A stretch of DNA of 64,000 nt. Source: Haplosporangium gracile. Lineage: Eukaryota > Mortierellomycota > Mortierellomycetes > Mortierellales > Mortierellaceae. Positions 47,876 to 57,251 of this stretch are shown one piece after another (the first letter of the stretch is position 1; each line of letters starts with the position of its first letter). Both the position numbers and the translations under genes were made by a program. The stretch lies in contig JAAAUF010000093.1 of NCBI GenBank assembly GCA_015499985.1, positions 1 through 64,000 of the forward strand, given 5' to 3'. The notes beneath the pieces were generated by a model, which was given only the letters and a program-made list of their open reading frames with translations, did no database searches and was not told where the DNA came from.

Positions 47876-48968
47876 TCAAAATGTAGGGATACTGGAGAGA
47901 GTAGGCGATGAGGAGACAGACAAGTAGACGGTGGATGATCTTCTTGAGCAAGCCATCGTCGATGACAGGCTGGAAGGTGGAGTAGTAGTATCGATAGTGC
48001 CCATAGGCCAAGGGAAGGGAGAAAGGTGTGACTTTTCCAGTCCAGGAAGAGGAGAGGCGACCCTTGTCGAAGAGGAAGAAGAGGGTTGAGCAAGTAGATA
48101 GGCGACATGAAAGTTGGTATCTCGCTCAAAGTCCGGGAACGCTGACGGGCGTCCTTCACATATGTTGGTGATGAGTTCGTGCAGTCCAAGGCCCCGGGTT
48201 GGGAACTGAATGTCGGAAGAAAGCTGGAGCCGCCGATCTAAAGCATAAGGCTTTGAATTGGATGAATTCGGGGGACACGTGGGTATTTCGAGGATGGTGT
48301 GGTCCAGGATGTGATGGGGTTTGAGTCTGAGGTTGGCGGCCATTGGCGGTCATGCCAACGAAGTTATCGGGTTCGTCTTGGTGTCGGAGGATAGGAAGAC
48401 CCGGCCGAAGCCTTCTCATTATGTACACAGCAAGCCACTTTGGAAGAGATGGAGGTGGTAGCAAGGGTTCATCATCGCTGCAGTCTTTGCTTGTGGAAGG
48501 AAAATGAGCAAGCAAGGGTGCAAGCGTGGGAGGGATGACAGCTAGTTTACCAATGACACGAGGCAGAGCACAAGAATCAATCAGAGACTGCTCAACTGAA
48601 AATAGCAATTGATTCGTGTATGCATGCAAAACAGTAACGATCCGAAATTAAAAAGATGGTTTTGTTATGTTACCTTTTTTTCCTTTTCCCTTTGAGCAGG
48701 GAGACGAAATCGGATCGATTTGACAACTGGAGGTGATAAAAGCCTTTACCAAGTGGGCGTTTGGACCAAACGCCGAGACTTTTGGTTTATGTAATGGAGT
48801 GACATGGGGCGGCGATGTTGGCGTGAATGTAGTTGGACCTGGTGCTGACACAGGTTTGGGTGTAGGGAAGGAAGAAGGACTCTGTCGAGAGACTTTAAGA
48901 GGAGAGACTTGGTTGACAACTGCCATGAGTGGAAAAGTGTCCCAGGAGGGGTAGTGAACGTAATACAT
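47876..48968 (-). CDS. Hypothetical protein, two or more exons, model unresolved
   Basis: ATG 48968 opens a Pro/Ser/Thr-rich exon ending at a GTAACA donor near 48672. It joins in phase to an exon after the acceptor TTTTCAG near 48603. That exon reads SLIDSCALPRVIGKLAVIPP and LPPPSLPKWLAVYIMRR, then enters low-complexity sequence and stops at 48156. An overlapping frame (48343-47876) looks as protein-like, with LGLHELITNICEGRPSAFPD, so a further intron or frame change may exist. The SLPKWLA segment recalls the LPLWLA strand of GINS subunits, but too weakly to assign. Confidence 0.33.
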
Positions 48969-50131
48969 TTCCTGTATCTCCTTTTGTTGTATGAGTGGTG
49001 TGAATGGTGTGTTTGGGCTGTAGAAGATGAAGGAGGGAGGGAGAGGGTACGAAGGGCGAGGGACGAGTAGTATGTGGAGAATGTTGCCGTCAAAATAAAA
49101 TAAAAAAAGAACACGTTATATATAGTGATGTTTGGAATTGACCGCATCACCTTGTTGCTGGTCACTCTTGATTGATGGATAAAGTGCAGCAACGGAAAAC
49201 TGGAGAAGGTACGCCCTCAATTGTTAATATTGACACCATTGACGGTGTGGGACTTCCAGGGGCCTGGATTATTTTTTGAGTGAAAGAACAATGCATAGGG
49301 TGCGGCCGTTAGTGAAGGAGTGACTTCATCAGCGCGAGAGGCAAACAAAGAAGACGAACAAAGAAAAAATAGCCGTGGTATCAATTCGACAGGGTAAGAG
49401 TGTTTGAGTGAGATCTGAAATTGAGGCGATGAAAGAGATGGTTTTCTCATCAGCCAAAAAAAGCAAGGAGCCTCTCGTCCATTTGTTTCCACTGTCCCTT
49501 TTTTAATGCGCCCATATTCTCTTGTTTTTGTATGTATGTGTGAGTTTGTTTGTGCTGTCCAAGCCAAAATGCGTAAAAAAAATAAACAAGGCATCCTCAA
49601 GAGCGGACCTTGTTTATTTCTTTGAGTTCCAAAAGCAGACACCAAAGTGGCCTCAAAAAATAAGGGTATAAATGTTTAGCACGAGAGAAGAAGCGAGTGA
49701 AAGGGCGCTGTCCAGGGAGCTCTTACTTTCTTGTTATTGGGCACGTTAATTTGAATACATGTGATTTTTTGCTCTGTCTGTCCTTTTGAACCTCGTGGTT
49801 GTTATGCCTGTCCCTATGGGTAGCGGGGATACCTGTGGGGCTCCTCCCGAGATAAAATCTCAGACTTGGAGAAGGGCATGCTTCCCGACGAGAATAAAGC
49901 CCCCCATCCTATCAACTTGAGCGGCCCCGCTTCGCCGGCCCCGCGGAGGGTTCAGCATCGCGGGCGACGCGATCTATCAGGTCTTTGACAAGCTAATACC
50001 CTTCTAGAGATGTCCTCCTAAACTTAGTAGCCTAGTAAAACAGTATTACCCTAGCCCTTGAGTAGAATAAAATTAGTATACGCGACCAAAACATTGACAA
50101 GGCGCCCTCGAAGTCATGGTGAAGCCAGGGC
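48969..50131. other. Intergenic, with a GC-rich block next to the 28S fragment
   Basis: No gene supported. At about 49921-49985 a GC-rich block with the short palindrome-like CGCTTCGCCGGCCCCGCGG stands out from its AT-rich surroundings. Its neighbour is the rRNA-derived fragment. Confidence 0.4.
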
Positions 50132-50212
50132 TGATAGAACCGATATCGAAGGATAAAAAAGCAACGTCGCTATGAACGCTTGGCTACCGCAAGCCAGTTA
50201 TCCCTGTGGTAC
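50132..50212 (-). rRNA. Fragment of nuclear large-subunit (28S) rRNA, antisense
   Basis: On the minus strand the sequence reads ACCACAGGGATAACTGGC, then CAAGCGTTCATAGCGACG, then TTGCTTTTTTATCCTTCGAT. This is the highly conserved stretch near the 3' end of eukaryotic 28S rRNA, with a few substitutions. Similarity ends abruptly after about 80 bases on both sides. It is a dispersed fragment, not a functional gene. Confidence 0.8.
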
Positions 50213-50457
50213 GCGCCCTCATTCTCTTGAGTACCGTCTTGGTCGGACTATCCCAACATCCCCTTCCTTTTCTTGTGTAACGTTTCGGTTTCTTTTCCCA
50301 CAGTTGGTATCTAATATCAGCAACGAGAGCTCGCCCATGTCCTCGGAAATTTTGGTGGCAGTATGGACTAGACCTTGTTACAAGAGCGGCACCGTCAGCA
50401 GTGCAGCAGTTCGTGGCATGTCATTGGGTGTCATTTAGAAGGTTATCATATGACTGC

Positions 50458-50670
50458 CGCAGTATAAGTGCCAAGAAACATAAAGGAGTGCAGTTTGCCG
50501 CAGCAGGTTCAGTATTAGTTACACCCATTTCGCTCGCTTTGACCGAAAAAAAAAAATAATGTTGTCATATTTGATGGCGCAGTATAGGTGTTGAGAAATA
50601 AAAGGACTACCCCGCAGCAGGTGTAATGTCGGTTCCCTTCCTTTCTTGACTTTCATTTTGACCAAAAAAA
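50458..50670. repeat. Imperfect tandem duplication of about 115 bp upstream of the 320-codon gene
   Basis: Two diverged copies (about 50458-50552 and 50578-50670) share CGCAGTATA, GAAA-ATAAA, CCGCAGCAGGT and TTTTGACC-type segments in the same order. The second ends just before the start codon at 50683. Confidence 0.65.
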
Positions 50671-50682
50671 CAACAACTAAGA

Positions 50683-51645
50683 ATGCATCTTGACCATGCT
50701 ATCCCTTGGAACACGATATCCAAATTATTTTCCGTCCGCCAGAACGACGAACCGTCGTGGCCCTGGAAGGGGATGGAACGGATCTTTACCGATGACCTTA
50801 ACCCTTGCAAGAAGCCCAGCCAAGACAACGAGCTCCTTTATCTCTCGAATGCGATAGCACATGCCATACAAGAGTTCTCGGCAACCGAACGTAAAAAATA
50901 TCCGGTCCAGTTCCCAGCCGAGAGCTCAGGCCAACTGTTCTCCAATGAGCTCTTGCAGAAGTGCCTCGCGAGCGCCCACGAGTACGCCAATTATGGTGTG
51001 ACGGAGCTGTACCTCACAGGACAGAACCAGCGTCTGGAATATTGGATCCGGAGAGCTGGTGCCGCATACGAGCGCGAGCTGGACACATGGTATCTTCCAT
51101 CCAAAGTCCTATTCTCATGCCATGACCTTGATCTTGCGGACGCCGTCAAGATTCTCATCATTGAGAACGACATGTCTGCTGTTCTCGCCTTGGCCTGTCA
51201 TCCACTCATTCCTCTCAAAGACCTCGACTCAATCGGCTGGGGTCATAGTTTTGGGATCAATCGCCTCGTGGACTATTGCCTTCGACCATATATCTATCTC
51301 AATATCCTTGCAGAGTTTCCGGAGTGGTGCCAAAATGAAAAGTACCGAAAGTTGAAAGCGTTTCAGCGACTTGAAAGACTTATGACAAGCAGCTGCGACG
51401 GAGATGGACAGATGCCTATGCATCGCTCATTTTTTGGCGATCCCAACAAGGAAGGTCAGTTTGTGCCGAGGGATATCTTTGCAGACATGGGGAGGATGAA
51501 GGAGTATCTGAAGCTTTGCTTTGCGGTGCTCTACCGGTACGATATGGTGGCCAAGGAGTACGGAAGAGAGCCTAATTGGCTGATATACATTGCCGAGGCA
51601 TTGGGTCAGCTTCATGTTGACAGAGGTAATTATTATTGGACATGA
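50683..51645 (+). CDS. Uncharacterised 320-aa intronless protein
   Basis: Single uninterrupted frame, ATG 50683 to TGA 51645, much longer than chance frames nearby. It is balanced in composition, rich in Leu, Trp, Tyr and charged residues, with no signal peptide or membrane segment. Segments such as GVTELYLTGQNQRLEYWIRR and HDLDLADAVKILIIENDMSA look helical and globular. The C-terminal third, with MKEYLKLCFAVLYRYDMVAK, is also helical. I do not recognise a family. It lies between the rRNA fragment and transposase relics, a setting that suits a lineage-specific or transferred gene, but nothing proves that. Confidence 0.65.
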   Translation: MHLDHAIPWNTISKLFSVRQNDEPSWPWKGMERIFTDDLNPCKKPSQDNELLYLSNAIAHAIQEFSATERKKYPVQFPAESSGQLFSNELLQKCLASAHEYANYGVTELYLTGQNQRLEYWIRRAGAAYERELDTWYLPSKVLFSCHDLDLADAVKILIIENDMSAVLALACHPLIPLKDLDSIGWGHSFGINRLVDYCLRPYIYLNILAEFPEWCQNEKYRKLKAFQRLERLMTSSCDGDGQMPMHRSFFGDPNKEGQFVPRDIFADMGRMKEYLKLCFAVLYRYDMVAKEYGREPNWLIYIAEALGQLHVDRGNYYWT

Positions 51646-52014
51646 CATCCCGACGAGCCATGCAATAATGACAGTTAGATGCAGTGGTTGAAAACAAAAA
51701 TACTTTTAAAATACTGATTTTTTTTTGTACTCAATTCATTTCTCTAGCCATTATCTCAAGGTGGTCAATCAAAGAATAAAGGGGACTATCTACAGTCGCT
51801 ACAAAAAAAGATCCCATGATTTCGACTTATTGACATGAACGAACTTTTCTCTTTTTCATCGGTGCCATCAATCCTCAATCAAGCCAAATATTCCCCTTGT
51901 TATTCTCTTTCGTCACAAACAACTTGAATAAAAATTGTACAACGTGATCGTCCTCGATATGTTTTGGAAGACGAGCAATTGCATTGGATCAGTTTTTGTA
52001 AAAAATGAAATCAG
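51646..52014. other. Intergenic
   Basis: AT-rich 3' flank of the 320-aa gene; nothing recognised. Confidence 0.4.
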
Positions 52015-52745
52015 CTACATGCTTCTAATTAAACGTGCTAATTCGTACTTAGTGTTGTGTCCTTTATTCCTGATGATCTCCACCAGCCGCCTGGGTATGC
52101 TCTCGTAAAGATCTTGGAGAAAGTCATCCGGGAGGTGTGTCCAGATCTGCTACACACTTTCCCATAGATCGTCCGTGTCCTTTAGGGCTTCAGGGTACTC
52201 TTGTCCAACTCGCGTTTCATATACGTCCAAACGTGCTCGATAGGAATGAGATCGGGAGAGTTTGCGGGCCAAGGAAGGAAAGTGATATTCTTCTGTTCGA
52301 AGAGTTCCAGCACTCTGTGCGCGGCGTGCACACGAGCATTGACCTGTTGGAGGATCAATATCGCTTTGTTCATGAGGCAGTGAGGGAGCGATTGGCGAAC
52401 ATGATCTCTGACAACGTCGAGGTAGACCTCGGCATCGATCTTGTCCGGGAGCCAACTTGCATAGCCGACGCCAAAAAAACGTGCTGCATCCCCACACCAT
52501 CATCTTACCACCGCCTCCTTGCAAATTTGCCTTGACCTGATGTCGATGGAATGCGCGATGATCGGGCCTATGGTAGTAAAACTTGTCAAAGGACCTGACG
52601 CAACTGATCACCGTTTCATCCGAGAACTTCACTCGTTTCCAGTCAGTAACCGTCCAGTGGATGTACTCCTTAGCGAATTCGAGTCGACGAGCGATCTGAC
52701 ACCTTTCGGAAGGTGGAGGACGAAAAACGTTACCCAGAAAATGGC
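52015..52745 (-). pseudogene. Tc1/mariner transposase relic (DD34E type), 5'-truncated
   Basis: In several frames the minus strand gives LEFAKEYIHWTVTDWKRVKF, then SDET (first Asp), then GGGGKMMVWGC, QQVNARVHAA, WPANSPDLIPIEHVW and YESIPRRLVEIIRNKGHNTK, ending at TAG 52017-52015. The second catalytic Asp of the usual QQDN is Val here. TAG interrupts WESV, and a frame change occurs near RELDK. The N-terminal helix-turn-helix half is missing. Inactive. Confidence 0.88.
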
Positions 52746-52940
52746 ATGGTCTACCAACTCGCCAGACCTAAACCCCATCGAGCACATCTGGTCGATTTTC
52801 AAACATCCCAACAAAGGCCCCAGAATATCAACCAGCAAGAAGATGATGATGATTGCTATAAAGGAGGAATAAGAGAAAATACTCTTACACACCGTCATCA
52901 ACCTTGATGAGTCCATGAATAGAAGAATACAAGCAGTGTA
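52735..52940 (+). pseudogene. Second Tc1/mariner transposase fragment, opposite strand
   Basis: The plus strand reads STNSPDLNPIEHIWSIFKH, an in-frame TAA after MIAIKEE, then INLDESMNRRIQAV and a stop. This is the last part of a Tc1-type transposase with the final catalytic Glu (PIE) present. It abuts the 5' edge of the minus-strand relic, so two elements meet head to head. A CATTACTTTTGACAAC-like end follows at about 52951. Confidence 0.82.
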
Positions 52941-54396
52941 GGCATGAATTCCATTACTTTTGACAACTCCTTAATTCAATACATTTTGGAGCGTGACTGC
53001 ATGTATACAGCCGAGTACCGAGGCAAAAGGAGGGTACTTTGAGGATCGGTTTGGCAGAGTAAGTGATCGCCGTCTCATACTAAATATGCAAGTGGCACAA
53101 TTAATTCAGCTAAAGTTGAGCCACGATTGCTTTTCCATGATAAACTAAAAAAACTACACAAACTAGAGAAAATAAAGAAACGAAAACGAGTGACACGAGA
53201 GAAACAAGAGAAACGATAGCAACAAGAACGATAAAAATGAGAACAAAGGGCTACATGGGAGTGAAAAAAAGGAGAAAAGCGAGAGAAATTAATTACATGG
53301 AAGCGAGAAGAACGAGGAGAAAAACTAGCTCCATGAGGACGAAGACAAACCCACCCTTAAGCAGTTACTTTCCCCCCATTTTTGTTCTACCTACGAGAGC
53401 GAGACTAATGCTCTTTCCCTTTGTTGGTCTCGATTTCGCAGGTGCTATTCTTTTGTCTCTCTGATGTCCTTTTCTCTACTAGTAGTCTTAGTTATTTTTT
53501 TTGTAACTGATAGTAATAACATTTCCCCTTTGTTGGTCTCGATTTCGCAGTTTGCAGAGTTTTGAACATAGAGAAGAGTCACTTGTATTCAGTTGATCAG
53601 CTACAACGACTACGATAACAACTAATTAACTCAACAGCACAACTATAACAGTTACAACAACAACAATCAACAACGGCCGAGGCGATGGCGACAGAGACGA
53701 AAGACGATCCTTCCCAACAACCGACTGTGTTGACAGCTCCCTCTCGGCCCCCCTCGCCCAATTCTGCAGGACAGTCCCCGTTCACCCAGAACCCCCTTTT
53801 CCATACAAACATGGGAGCAAAAAAAAACTAGAAATGAGATATACGAGGCAGACCGAAAACAAGGAAAACGAAAGCCATTTTTTTTTATTATTATACCTTT
53901 AGGATATTTGCATGTTTTTGCCAAGGGATTGTTGACATAGGTGGTCTGAGCGCGTTCATTCGGAAACTGCTTGAGCAGCGTGATGTAGTTGTCGAGTCCG
54001 CTCTTTTAGGGGTTTTTGTTCGCTGTAATAAATGTGAAAAGAGAAGGAACGTAGAGCCGTTTCTGTGAGATATTCCCGTTAGGATTGAGCACTCCGTTGG
54101 AGACGTCAGTCGGCCGTGAGCATGCATGATGGTTGTGTGTTTTCATGTGTGCTCTGGAAGAAAATTGTCACACACAGCATATCTGTCTCCCTTTCGATTA
54201 GAGTGCAACTAACCAGGCAGGCAGGGGATGGTCGAGACCACTAGTGATATTCATTTTTCTTTCGTCGTTTTTCCTTTCATTCATTTTTTCTTTCTTCACC
54301 CTTTCCACGTCGTTCTTTTCATCTCCACACTCATAGTCACTGTCATTCACACAAAGCTTCTTTCAACTTTTTTCTCTCCAACATATACCGACACTA
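52941..54396. other. Upstream region of FMO-12 with direct repeats and a possible decayed exon
   Basis: A 25-base direct repeat beginning CCCTTTGTTGGTCTCGATTT occurs at 53417 and about 53526. A 48-codon frame at 53685-53831 (starting MATETKDDPSQQPTVL) and the stretch at 53930-54005 (IVDIGGLSAFIRKLLEQRD) faintly resemble parts of an FMO first exon. No complete gene is supported. Confidence 0.4.
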
Positions 54397-56095
54397 ATGG
54401 CAGCAACAGAGAAACCTACGGTGTTAGTCGTTGGCGCAGGGCTAGGAGGTCTCTCCCTCGGAATACTTCTAGAACGAGCTCAGATCCCCTTTGAGATATT
54501 TGAACGCACCTCCACCATCAAGCCATTAGGTACCACTTACCCTTCGAACACGAACCACCCTCTCCTCCTTTTATGAGAAAAAAATAGAATTGAATACCTA
54601 ATACACACTTCAACTGTTCATCGATGTAGGGTCCGCTCTCTCGATTGGCCCGAACTTGATCCCCTTTCTCGAACAAATTATGCCTATCGAGGATTTTCTC
54701 AACGCCTCCAAACCGATGGCTGATGTTCGATCCTTCAACGAGCAGCGCGAATTTGTCTTTTCCTCCGACTTTTCTCCCATCGAGGAGCTGTATGTCTCTT
54801 TTACACAAAGTATCACCGATGCTGTTGTTGTGGTTGAGATACAAGACAAGGCTGTACTGACTTTTCTGCCTACTTTTTTTAAATAAATCATTTAGTACGG
54901 GTTACAAGCAGCACATCATAGCCCGTCCAGTCCTCTACGACCTCCTCCTACGCCAGATCCCCACCAACAAGGTGCACCTCAATAAGCGAGTCCTCGACAT
55001 TGGCGAAAAGGACGACAAAGTGTTCCTCCGAACCTCCGACAATGATTACTATGAGGGTGATATCCTGATCGGTGCCGATGGAGCCTACAGTGCTGTTCGA
55101 CAGCGGCTGTACGAGTCTCTGAGACAGAAGGGCCAGATCTTGAAGTCGGATTTGGAGGATCTTCCATTTAGATGTACTTGTCTTGTGGGACAGACGGATG
55201 TGTTGGAGCAGGAGGAGTTCCCGCAGTTGAAGGAGCCTATTTGTCAGTTCTGGTCGACCCTTGGCGAGGAAAAGCCCTTCTCAGTAAGTGAGCGTTTTTT
55301 GATTTTTGTTTTTGTTTTGGGTATTGCTATCGTTGACCCTGACACCCTTTTTTTGTCGTATTTCACTCGATAAAGTGGGTAACGTTCACGACAAGTGATT
55401 CCCGGATCTGTTGGATGACTATCCAACATTTATCGAAACAACAAAGCAAGGCAGCCGAGGTCAACCGATTCAGGAACATGGACAATTCTGAATGGGGACC
55501 CATTGCTGCACAATCGATGTGCGATGATACCCGGGGGTTCCCTATCCCTGGAGGCAATGGGACGCTGACCATGGGGGATTTATACGACAGGACACCCAAG
55601 AACTTAATCTCAAAGGTCATGTTGGAGGAAAAGGTGTTTGACACCTGGCATTCTGGTCGGGTTGCCCTTCTTGGAGATGGTATGTGTGCCTTTTTTTCTT
55701 TATCGATCGTTGTAATCGATTTGTGTTGCTCATTTACATACGCAGTGCCCTGTCCTTCTAGCGCCATGCATGCATGCATGCATGCCATGCCATCGCAATT
55801 AAAATCAACCAACAAAAACAAAAACCTATGTCAAATAGCATGCCACAAACTAAACCCCTCTGCAGGACAAGGAGCAGTAACGGCTATCCACGACGCCATC
55901 GCACTCGCAAACCTCATCTACTCCCTCGACTCAACTTCCCTCTCTGCCATCACCCGGATTTTCACCCTCTACAAAGCCGAACGCTACCCGATCGTTTTGG
56001 AAGCATACAAGAGTAGCGAGTTCTTGAGCAAACGAATTGAACGCAGCTTTATGGGCTTGTTGGCGAGATGGATGTCGAGACATACGCCTTTGTGA
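54397..56095 (+). CDS. FMO-12: group A FAD-dependent monooxygenase, type I, truncated at the C-terminus
   Basis: Five exons: 54397-54529, 54630-54789, 54896-55283, 55376-55679, 55839-56095; 413 aa. VLVVGAGLGGL, DILIGADGAYSAVR and GDACHKLNPSAGQGA are all present. Exons 5 and 6 of FMO-1 are fused here: the intron after the GD motif is absent. The frame ends in TGA at 56093-56095, after RWMSRHTPL. The same frame continues for 59 codons to TGA 56273-56275 and encodes the expected family C-terminus (LWKIMLAKSVKYRPTASFLP). A repeat TTGTGA-TTGTGG at the stop suggests a six-base in-frame insertion created it. The enzyme may still fold, since the missing part follows all cofactor motifs. Confidence 0.82.
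55764..55790. repeat. GCAT tetranucleotide run in FMO-12 intron 4
   Basis: Alternating ATGC units, self-complementary, within the intron before the GD-motif exon. Confidence 0.85.
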
Positions 56096-57251
56096 TTGTG
56101 GAAGATCATGTTGGCGAAGTCGGTCAAGTATCGACCGACGGCAAGTTTTCTGCCGCCGGTGGAGGTTCGGGGCAGTGTAAGGCCCGACGTGCACTTGAGT
56201 GGGACGTTGGCGGGGGAGGCGTTTCGACGAAGGCAGGAGCAGCAGCGGGGCGGGCAGAGCGCTCAGTCTGTTTGATCCAAGAAGAGTTGGGTATTTGAGC
56301 GCAGGAGCAGAGGAAGTAGGGGTTGGTCCCGGCCTTTGGTCAGGATCATGAGAGGGAAAGTGAGGGGGAGAGAGAGACGAAGGAAAATAAAAAAAGAAAG
56401 CATTGCGTTATTGCTCACAATTTTATTTTGGGTGTATATCATTCCTGAAGGTGTGTGTGTGTATGTGGACCCTCGCATCAATTTCTCGTTCCTCTCTCTT
56501 GCTTGTTATTTCGGTCCATCTTGTTAATCTATCCATTGCTATTCTAACAGCGTACCCCCTGTCCTTTTTACATGCCGAAAAGGGTAGCGAAATCTCTCCG
56601 TGATCATACCTCTGGAGTTCCCCAAGGTGCTGGTAACGTAAGAACCCGGCGCCCGTGACTTTTTTTACGTTGAAAGGATAAGTTGAAGTATAAAAAAGCC
56701 CCGTCGGAGAAATCACAATCACCTGGTCTGTGCCTGATGTACTCCACTTGAAGCTCAATTGAATTGAGGAGGGAGAGGAGGATCTCTACGCCCTCTCCCC
56801 TCGACCCACTCTATTGAACAGCTAGTTTCATTTCATTCATTGTTCAGTGGGGCCTGGCCCTTAGTTCGAGATTGAGGTCAATGTCATAGAGGCGTAGACT
56901 GAGTTGTCGCACTCCTCTTACCGCGCTCTTTGTGTTTGTTTGCTTATGTGGCCAGCACACGGAAAAATAAGGGGCAGGGGAGGATGATATGTGGACTTTT
57001 ATGCGCAATTGGGTGCAGAGTAAACAAGAAAAAGGAAAGAAAGAGAAGGAATCTCAGGAGAGGGTGGGATTGTGTAGTTGTTGTTGTCAAGACAAGGGAG
57101 TCAAGGTAGTTCTCATCGCTTACACTTTTTCTCTACTTTCTCTCTTCGGCATCATCTGGTTACATCCACTCTTCTCTCATCGCTGATTCCCGACATCGAC
57201 TTACTCAAAGGATCCCTTTGACATTCACATCCCACTGCATATAGGCCCGCA
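56096..57251. other. FMO-12 3' region and FMO-13 upstream
   Basis: The first 180 bases continue the FMO-12 frame after its TGA. The rest has no supported gene. FMO-13 follows on the same strand. Confidence 0.5.

Noticed and set aside
47876..48968. GINS subunit (Psf2/Psf3) identity for the hypothetical gene
   Set aside because: Only a short SLPKWLA-like segment matches; flanking sequence and length do not fit.
49217..49645. 142-codon open frame on the minus strand
   Set aside because: No domain or start context; looks like leader or flank of the hypothetical gene at 47876-48968.
49800..50460. R2-type retrotransposon associated with the 28S fragment
   Set aside because: No reverse transcriptase or endonuclease frame nearby, and the fragment is not at the classic R2 site.
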